In this document: positions 29,370-35,020 of the stretch, piece by piece
How the letters are laid out: each line of letters starts with the position of its first letter
Numbering within the stretch: position 1 is the stretch's first letter
NCBI GenBank assembly: GCA_016788665.1
Contig: JAEUSF010000003.1
Coordinates: 1-35,020, forward strand
DNA from: Candidatus Doudnabacteria bacterium
GTDB taxonomy: Bacteria; Patescibacteriota; Doudnabacteria; UBA920
Direction of reading: 5' to 3'
Length of the DNA stretch: 35,020 bases
The notes under the pieces: model-generated
Told to the model about the DNA's origin: nothing
What the model saw: only the letters and a program-made list of their open reading frames with translations
Databases searched by the model: none
Made by a program: the position numbers and the translations under genes

Positions 29370-30487
29370 AAATAACTATAGATTTAAGAAGTCTTTCGTC
29401 CGGAAGTATTTCTGGAGTGGAAAATTACACTATAAATACGGTGGAAGGTCTTTTAGCTTTGGACAAAAAAAATGAATATTCTCTTTTTTATAATGCTTTT
29501 GACACCGGACTAAGTGTAGATTATCACTATATTAATTCCCGCTTAGTCCGAACGAAGATTCCAAATAAAATACTAAATATTGCTTTTAAGTTGGGGTTGG
29601 TTAATTTGGAAAAATTTGTGGGTAATACAGACTGGGTGTTTATGCCGAACCTAAACCAGTTTAGTTTAATGCCCTCGACCAGATTGGCTCTGACGGTTCA
29701 CGATATCTCGCCCGTGGTTGCCCCAGAATTTTATAACTTAAAGCGTCGGACCTGGCACTGGTTTTTAAACTATAAAAAAGCATTTGATCGGGCGAATTTA
29801 ATTTTCGCTGTTTCGGAATATACAAAGCAGGATATAATAACGCAATTTGGGATAAGGGAAAATAAAATTAAGGTCGTGCATCCGGGTTTGGATACTGAAA
29901 TATATAAACCCCAGATTAAAGAGCAGGCGTTAAGGGAGCTGAGGAATTTGTTAAATTTGCCGCCGGAATTTTTTTTGTTTTTAAATACTATCGAGCCGCG
30001 AAAGAATTTGGAAAATCTGTTAAAAGCCTTTGAGATGCTGAGTGGGCCAGAATATTTGGTAATTGCTGGAAGAAAAGGGTGGAAAAATAAACGCATTTTT
30101 AGCCTTATTGAAAAAAGCAAAAGAAGAAAGAAAATAATTCTGTTAGGATATGTTCAGGAGGATCAAAAACCTGCTTTAATTAAAATGTCCAAAGCGCTTG
30201 TGTACCCGTCATTTTATGAAGGTTTTGGTTTTCAGCCTGTGGAGGCAATGGCTTTGGGTGTTCCGGTTATTGCCAGCCAGGTTACAGCTTTGCCAGAAGT
30301 GGTGGGGGATGCCGGTGTTTTAGTTAACCCTTATAACCCGCTCGATATTGCTAGAGCCATGAAAGGTATAGTAGAAGAAAAATCGTTGGCGGAGGAGTTG
30401 GTTTTAAAAGGACTTGAACGGGCTGGGGTGTTTGGTCGGGAAAAATCTGCTAAAAAAATATTGGATTATTTAGAAAATTACGTATGA
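29366..30487 (+). CDS. Glycosyltransferase family 4 protein
   Basis: GT-B enzyme of 373 aa. Motifs are TIDLRSLSSGSISGVENYT, LTVHDISPVV, IFAVSEYTKQDII, FLNTIEPRKNLENLL and EGFGFQPVEAMALGVPV (donor-binding glutamates). It is close in design to the GT4 genes at 6513 and 30484. It overlaps both neighbours by 4 nt. Acceptor and donor are unknown. Confidence 0.88.
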   Translation: MKITIDLRSLSSGSISGVENYTINTVEGLLALDKKNEYSLFYNAFDTGLSVDYHYINSRLVRTKIPNKILNIAFKLGLVNLEKFVGNTDWVFMPNLNQFSLMPSTRLALTVHDISPVVAPEFYNLKRRTWHWFLNYKKAFDRANLIFAVSEYTKQDIITQFGIRENKIKVVHPGLDTEIYKPQIKEQALRELRNLLNLPPEFFLFLNTIEPRKNLENLLKAFEMLSGPEYLVIAGRKGWKNKRIFSLIEKSKRRKKIILLGYVQEDQKPALIKMSKALVYPSFYEGFGFQPVEAMALGVPVIASQVTALPEVVGDAGVLVNPYNPLDIARAMKGIVEEKSLAEELVLKGLERAGVFGREKSAKKILDYLENYV

Positions 30488-31617
30488 AAATAGGTATAGA
30501 TGCAAGAATGATGGGGTCAGCAAGCGGCGGCATTGGGCGGTACGTTTTTGAGCTTGTAAAAAAGCTATTAGTCCATGACGCAATTAATAATTACAAAATA
30601 TTTTTCAGGCCAAAGGCGGCTGATTCAGAAAGTTTGGACTTTTTTGGCAAGTTTTCCAATGTGGAGTTAATTCCTTCAAATGCTAGGCATTATTCGTTAT
30701 CGGAACAGACTTCTTTTTTAAAGCAATTAAACAATGTTGCTTGCGATTTGGTCCATTTCCCCAATTTTAACGTGCCGTTGTATTATCAAAGACCGTTTGT
30801 TGTGACTATTCACGATATGGTTCACCATAAAATTGGTGGAGCAAAAAAAACCCACTTTCTTCATTTTGCTGCTTATAAGAAGGTTATGGAGTCTGCGGCA
30901 AAAAATTCGCGTGCAATTATTACAGTCTCGGAAAGTTCCAAGGAAGATATTGTAAAATACTTAAATGTTGTACCAAGAAAAGTCGCGGTTATTTATGAAG
31001 GGGTCTCTGTTAATAGCCAGGTAAGTTCTGAGCAGGTGGAGAGTGTAAAGAAGAAATTTTATTTAAATAAACCATATTTCTTGTTTGTCGGTGTTTTAGA
31101 GAGAAAAAAAAATCTGGTCAGTTTAACTCGTGCCTTTGATATCTTTGTAAAAAATTATGGTTTTGAAATGGATATGGTTTTGGTTGGAAAGCAGGACCTG
31201 CATTACCCAGAAATAAAATATAAAGCACTGGACATAAAAAATCGTGACAGGCTTGTTTTTACTGGTGCGGTATCCGATGGGGATTTAGCAGCGTTATATA
31301 GAGGTGCATATTGTTATGTTTCGGCAAGCTTGCATGAGGGTTTTGGGCTGCCCGGAGTAGAAGCTATGTCATTCGGGCTGCCTTTAATTGTTTCCAATAC
31401 AAACGTGTTTAATGAGATATACGACAATGCGGCTGTTTATTTTGACCCGTTGAATTTAGAAGATATTGCAGCTAAAATGAATTTGCTTGTAAGTGATAGG
31501 CAGTTTTATGAAAGTCTCGCTCAAAAGAGTTTTATAAGGTCTAAAAACTTCGACTGGAATAACACTGCTAGCCAAACTTTGAAAATTTACAAGGAATGTT
31601 TGGGGGAAAATATATGA
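30484..31617 (+). CDS. Glycosyltransferase family 4 protein
   Basis: GT-B enzyme of 377 aa. Visible motifs are KIGIDARMMGSASGGIGRYV (glycine-rich acceptor loop), VTIHDMVHHK, IITVSESSKEDIV, FVGVLERKKNLVSL and EGFGLPGVEAMSFGLPL. It shares the layout of mannosyl/rhamnosyltransferases of this family. ATGA overlaps on both sides join it to the GT4 before it and murG after it. It is the last GT4 gene of the cluster. Confidence 0.88.
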   Translation: MKIGIDARMMGSASGGIGRYVFELVKKLLVHDAINNYKIFFRPKAADSESLDFFGKFSNVELIPSNARHYSLSEQTSFLKQLNNVACDLVHFPNFNVPLYYQRPFVVTIHDMVHHKIGGAKKTHFLHFAAYKKVMESAAKNSRAIITVSESSKEDIVKYLNVVPRKVAVIYEGVSVNSQVSSEQVESVKKKFYLNKPYFLFVGVLERKKNLVSLTRAFDIFVKNYGFEMDMVLVGKQDLHYPEIKYKALDIKNRDRLVFTGAVSDGDLAALYRGAYCYVSASLHEGFGLPGVEAMSFGLPLIVSNTNVFNEIYDNAAVYFDPLNLEDIAAKMNLLVSDRQFYESLAQKSFIRSKNFDWNNTASQTLKIYKECLGENI

Positions 31618-32708
31618 AAATTATTTTAGCGGGCGGCGGAAGCGGTGGAAGTGTGAGTCCTTTATTGGCGGTTTCCGAGGCTTTAAAAAATTTGCGTAAA
31701 GATGTAGAATTCGTCTTTATTGGGGGACGAGTCGGTCCAGAAAAACTTTTGGTTGAAAGCGAAAATATTAAATTTTATTCTATAGACGCTGGAAGGTTGC
31801 GCCGGTATTTTTCGTTTTATAATTTACTAACGCCCTTTTTGGTTTTGGCTGGATTTATAGAATCGCGAAGAATTTTAAAAACCGAAAAACCTGATTTGGT
31901 TTTTGGTGCCGGCAGTTTTGTGCAGGTCCCTGTAGTCATTGCTGCTTGGAGCCTTAGTATCCCGGTGGTTTTGCATCAGCAGGATCTGTGGCCCTCATTG
32001 GCTAATAAGCTATGCCAATTTTTTGCCAGCAAAATTTCTGTGACTTTTAGAAATTCTTTGACGGACTTTAAAACAGGCAGTGGGTTTTTTTATAAAAAAC
32101 CTGAAAATAAAGTTGTTTTGACCGGTAATCCTTTTAGGGCTAGAATGCTTGCTGTGTCTAAGACTGAAGGCACTAAATTTTTTGGTTTAAAGAATGATTT
32201 GCCGGTTTTGTTGGTACTTGGAGGCGGGACAGGTGCGGAGGCAATAAATAAGGTTGTTATTCAGGCTCTTCCGGAACTAACAAAGTTCATTCAGGTGTTG
32301 CATGTTGCGGGTAAAGGAAAAAGCGTTGGTAGCGAGCTTATAAATTATGTTCCGCTAAATTTTACTTTGAATATGGGAGAGGCTTATGCGGCGGCAGATA
32401 TAGTTATTTCCAGAGCAGGGTTGTCTACTATAACCGAGCTGTCCAATTTAAAAAAAGTTGCAGTCTTGGTACCCATGCCAAAAAGCCATCAGGAAATAAA
32501 TGCTTTGCTCATGGCTGAAATGGATGCCGCTGTTGTTGTGCCGGAAAGCAAACTAATACCGGAGTTTTTGGTTAGATTGGTCCGGAAAGTGTTGTTTGAT
32601 TATGAAGTGCAAAAGAAGCTATCTTTAAATATGGAAAAAGTTATGCCGAGAGATGCGGCGGAAAAAATTGCAAAAATTATTTTGGAGTTGTTAAATGGAA
32701 ACAAGTAA
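31614..32708 (+). CDS. murG: MurG, lipid II-forming GlcNAc transferase
   Basis: Moves GlcNAc from UDP-GlcNAc to lipid I at the inner membrane face, the last cytoplasmic step of peptidoglycan precursor synthesis. Features are the glycine loop LAGGGSGGSVSPLLAV (the family usually has a His in this loop), FIGGRVGPEKLLVE, VLHQQDLWPSLANK (matches the HEQN region), LVLGGGTGAEAINK and ISRAGLSTITELSN with PMPKSHQEINA. The ATG at 31614 gives an ATGA overlap with the GT4 before it and 364 aa, the family norm. Glycan and cell-wall genes thus form one operon. Confidence 0.9.
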   Translation: MKIILAGGGSGGSVSPLLAVSEALKNLRKDVEFVFIGGRVGPEKLLVESENIKFYSIDAGRLRRYFSFYNLLTPFLVLAGFIESRRILKTEKPDLVFGAGSFVQVPVVIAAWSLSIPVVLHQQDLWPSLANKLCQFFASKISVTFRNSLTDFKTGSGFFYKKPENKVVLTGNPFRARMLAVSKTEGTKFFGLKNDLPVLLVLGGGTGAEAINKVVIQALPELTKFIQVLHVAGKGKSVGSELINYVPLNFTLNMGEAYAAADIVISRAGLSTITELSNLKKVAVLVPMPKSHQEINALLMAEMDAAVVVPESKLIPEFLVRLVRKVLFDYEVQKKLSLNMEKVMPRDAAEKIAKIILELLNGNK

Positions 32709-33609
32709 GCATAAAAAAACTTTTGGTTTGGCGTTGTCCGGCAGCGGAAATAGAACGTCTTTTTATGTTGGGTTTTTAGAAGAATTGGAAAAGGCGGAAT
32801 TGAGACCGGACTATATTTCGGCTTCAAGCGGTGGGTCTTTTGTGGCCGCGGCTTATGGAGCTGGCAGGTTAAATGAAATGAAGCGGTTTATGTCTGATAT
32901 GGACGAGACAAAGGCTATGTCCTTGCTCACACGGGCAGGAATTAAAAGCGGGGGTATATATTCTTTGGAAAAGGCCTACGAGGAGCTTTCGGGGATTACG
33001 CAGGGTGCAAATTTTGAAGATGCACAAATAAAAATGAGTTTTTCTGCCGTAGATATCGAAAGCGGGGAGTTAGTGAATTTATGCATGGGTGACCTGGCAA
33101 AGGCCGCGCTTATTTCCTGCACTTTGCCAGGACTTTTTGTGCCAATGAAGTGGGGAAGCAGAACTTTAGTTGACGGTGGGCTCTTAGTTATGATGCCGAC
33201 TGATGTATTAAAAAAAGCAGGTATAGATGTCGTGGTTGGAGTTAACATGCGCGGAACGGAGCATATATTTACAGAAAAACAGCTCACAGTTAAAAAGATT
33301 TATAATTTTTTCAAGAAAATTACCTTTTTAGACAGCTTTGATAATATAATAGACAATTTAGGTCAGGAGCAGGGTGAAGATGGTATAAGAACTCCGAATT
33401 TTTTTACAGTCTTGGGAAAGAGTTTGGATTTAGCTATTCAAGCAAATAGCGGAGATGTTAATAAAAACCAGTGTGATTTAGAAATAGTCCCAAATATACC
33501 CAAATTAAAGCGGGGCAGGCTTGATAAACAGGCAAATTTGAGGTTTTACGAAATGGGGCGGCAATCAGCTCTGGAAAACATCCCCCAAATTAGGAACCTT
33601 ATAAATTGA
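32695..33609 (+). CDS. Patatin-like phospholipase family protein
   Basis: Predicted lipid acyl hydrolase of 304 aa. It has the oxyanion segment LALSGSGNRTSFYVGFLEEL (family GGGxRG, partly changed here), the nucleophile elbow SASSGGSF (usual form GxSxG; the first Gly is replaced by Ala) and the catalytic Asp in LVDGGLL. It therefore keeps a Ser-Asp dyad. There is no signal peptide. It overlaps murG by 14 nt and is followed by a MurC/Mpl-type ligase, so it is embedded in the peptidoglycan operon, where a patatin is not expected. The substrate is unknown. Confidence 0.85.
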   Translation: METSKHKKTFGLALSGSGNRTSFYVGFLEELEKAELRPDYISASSGGSFVAAAYGAGRLNEMKRFMSDMDETKAMSLLTRAGIKSGGIYSLEKAYEELSGITQGANFEDAQIKMSFSAVDIESGELVNLCMGDLAKAALISCTLPGLFVPMKWGSRTLVDGGLLVMMPTDVLKKAGIDVVVGVNMRGTEHIFTEKQLTVKKIYNFFKKITFLDSFDNIIDNLGQEQGEDGIRTPNFFTVLGKSLDLAIQANSGDVNKNQCDLEIVPNIPKLKRGRLDKQANLRFYEMGRQSALENIPQIRNLIN

Positions 33610-33626
33610 AAATTAATTGAAAACAT

Positions 33627-35020
33627 ATGAATCAGGAAAGCTTAGAACAAATTTTACAGCCTAATGCAAAAATATATTTTATTGGTATTGGAGGAATAGC
33701 CATGTCGGCAGCTGCTTGTCTTGCCAAGCTTGGTGGTTTTGTGGTTGAAGGCAGCGATAATAAGGAAGTTTATTCGCCTTCGAAAGATGTTTTAGAGGAA
33801 AATGAGATTGAATACTTTATTGGTTATAAGAGAGAGCAGATTGAAATGGCTCGTGCCGATTTGGTAATTGTTTCAGCCGGGGAGGATTCTGGTAACGAGG
33901 AATTGAAGTATGTAATTGAAAAAAATATTAACCGAGTAGGTTTGGCAGAATTTTTGTACTTTTTAAGCCGCGAAGACTTGAGGGTTGTAGTGACTGGTAC
34001 TCATGGAAAAACAACAACCGCTGGACTGCTCGGCCATATATTTAAGGGGTTGGATGACAGCTCTTTTATGGCCGGAGGGGTGTTGCAAAATTATCATTCA
34101 AATTTTCATTTAGGCAACGGTCATTATTTTGTTTTTGAAGGCGATGAATATAAAGAGCAGTTCGACGACCCGACGCCAAAATTTCATTATTACAAACCTG
34201 ATGTTTTGGTTTTGACTAACTTGGAATATGACCATCCGGACGTGTTTGAAAATTTGGAGAGCTATATGCAAGAGTTCAGGCAGCTTATTGCCAACATGCC
34301 TGAGGACGGCCTTATAGTTTATAATGCTGACGATGAAAATTTAGTAAAGTTGGTGCATGAAAGCAATGTTTCTAGCGTGAGTTTTGCTATAGAAAATGAA
34401 GCTGATTATAAAATAGAAAATATTCAGTTTGCCGAATACACATCTTTTGAGGTCGTAAATAAATTTTCACATAATCTTTCGGCACAAGTTCTGGGTTTGA
34501 CCGAAGACTACAAGATTCAGCTGCCCGGCAAATTAAATGTTTATAACGCTCTGGCTTGTATAGCTACCTTGCGCGCGTTGGGTTTTAAGCCGGAGCAGAT
34601 TGCTTTGGAGATGTTAAGTTACGCGGGCATAAAAAGACGTTTTGAGGTATTGGGCAGTAAGAACGGCGTGACGGTGGTTGATGACTATGCTCACCACCCA
34701 ACTGCTGTAAGGGAAACTTTGGAAGCAGCAAGGTTAAAATATTTTGGACAGGGTTTGCAGAGTGAAGCGTTGGGGCCTGCTAAACTGTGGGCGGTTTTTG
34801 AACCGCATACCTTTAGCAGAACCAAGGCAACTTTGGCTGAACTGGCTAAAGCATTTGATGCCGCGGATGAAGTGTTAATTTCTGAAATATATCCGGCACG
34901 GGAAAAAGCCTCTGATTCCACAATTTCATCGGCACAGGTAATAGAAGCAGTAAAAAGCCATAGTCAGAGGACTCAGGGTAATATACGTCTTGTTAAGTCA
35001 AAAGATGAGGCATTGGGTAT
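33627..35020 (+). CDS. MurC/Mpl-type Mur ligase (3' end outside window)
   Basis: ATP-dependent ligase that joins an amino acid or peptide to UDP-MurNAc. It is open to the window end (464 codons seen). N-domain: YFIGIGGIAMSAAA at 17-30. ATP site: TGTHGKTTT near 124-131. Middle domain: EGDEYKEQFDD from Glu171 and NLEYDHPDVF from Asn198; these resemble Mpl, the ligase that recycles murein tripeptide, more than MurC (EADESD, NIEPDH). C-domain: DDYAHHPTAV near 352-361 and FEPHTFSRT, which fit MurC. By context (after murG) MurC activity is most likely, but Mpl-like use is possible. It starts 17 nt after the patatin gene. Confidence 0.85.
   Translation, partial: MNQESLEQILQPNAKIYFIGIGGIAMSAAACLAKLGGFVVEGSDNKEVYSPSKDVLEENEIEYFIGYKREQIEMARADLVIVSAGEDSGNEELKYVIEKNINRVGLAEFLYFLSREDLRVVVTGTHGKTTTAGLLGHIFKGLDDSSFMAGGVLQNYHSNFHLGNGHYFVFEGDEYKEQFDDPTPKFHYYKPDVLVLTNLEYDHPDVFENLESYMQEFRQLIANMPEDGLIVYNADDENLVKLVHESNVSSVSFAIENEADYKIENIQFAEYTSFEVVNKFSHNLSAQVLGLTEDYKIQLPGKLNVYNALACIATLRALGFKPEQIALEMLSYAGIKRRFEVLGSKNGVTVVDDYAHHPTAVRETLEAARLKYFGQGLQSEALGPAKLWAVFEPHTFSRTKATLAELAKAFDAADEVLISEIYPAREKASDSTISSAQVIEAVKSHSQRTQGNIRLVKSKDEALG

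Overview
The window looks like a chromosome segment of a Candidate Phyla Radiation (Patescibacteria) bacterium. The signs are low GC, very short intergenic gaps, small or trimmed housekeeping proteins (an AlaRS of about 600 aa, pgi of 389 aa), many envelope-glycan genes, and secreted proteins of types common in that group. TGA and TAG both end long conserved genes, so the standard bacterial code is used. I cannot place it to a class. No tRNA, 16S/23S rRNA, CRISPR array or insertion-sequence transposase was seen.

Layout. (1) 0.2-3.5 kb: two convergent secreted peptidoglycan-active proteins sharing a bidirectional terminator. (2) 3.5-10.9 kb: a surface-polysaccharide block with a Wzx-like flippase, a nucleotidyltransferase, a lipoprotein-like or anchored protein, a GT4, a Wzy-like polymerase and two overlapping GT2 genes. 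(3) 11-17.8 kb: ctpA, alaS, a DUF559 nuclease gene nested between palindromes, pgi, and a membrane-anchored baseplate-J-like protein. (4) 17.85-22.64 kb: the operon infA-rpmJ-rpsM-rpsK-rpsD-rpoA-rplQ-rplM-rpsI with its own promoter and terminator. (5) 22.64-23.76 kb: a GC-richer island with two small genes that have strong Shine-Dalgarno sites, one behind a consensus promoter and a folded leader. (6) 23.8-26.1 kb: an S8 protease, a SIMPL protein and a tiny interrupted ORF. (7) 26.1-26.8 kb: RNase P RNA on the minus strand, with a GIY-YIG nuclease ORF inside its P3 helix. (8) 26.8-35.0 kb: a polyprenyl-phosphate sugar-transferase, three GT4 genes, murG, a patatin-like gene and a MurC/Mpl-type ligase that runs off the end; most of these genes overlap by 4-14 nt.

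The strongest unusual signal is rnpB. Its P1 (13 bp), P2 (7 bp) and P3 (19 positions) helices are split by a 249-nt insert that encodes the GIY-YIG domain. A minus-strand promoter is placed to start the RNA at the first base of P1, and a terminator follows P1. This looks like an intervening sequence in RNase P RNA, comparable in kind to the IVS elements of 23S rRNA.

The second theme is repeat traffic. Heptameric (7-nt) and nonameric (9-nt) tandem repeats and several palindrome families sit between genes, and also inside coding sequences without breaking the frame (both GT2 genes, a GT4 gene and alaS). Three related palindromes precede rplQ, rplM and rpsI, and the DUF559 gene takes its ribosome binding site and its stop codon from flanking palindromes. 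The in-frame palindromes recall Rickettsia palindromic elements, and the heptamers recall the STRR repeats of cyanobacteria.
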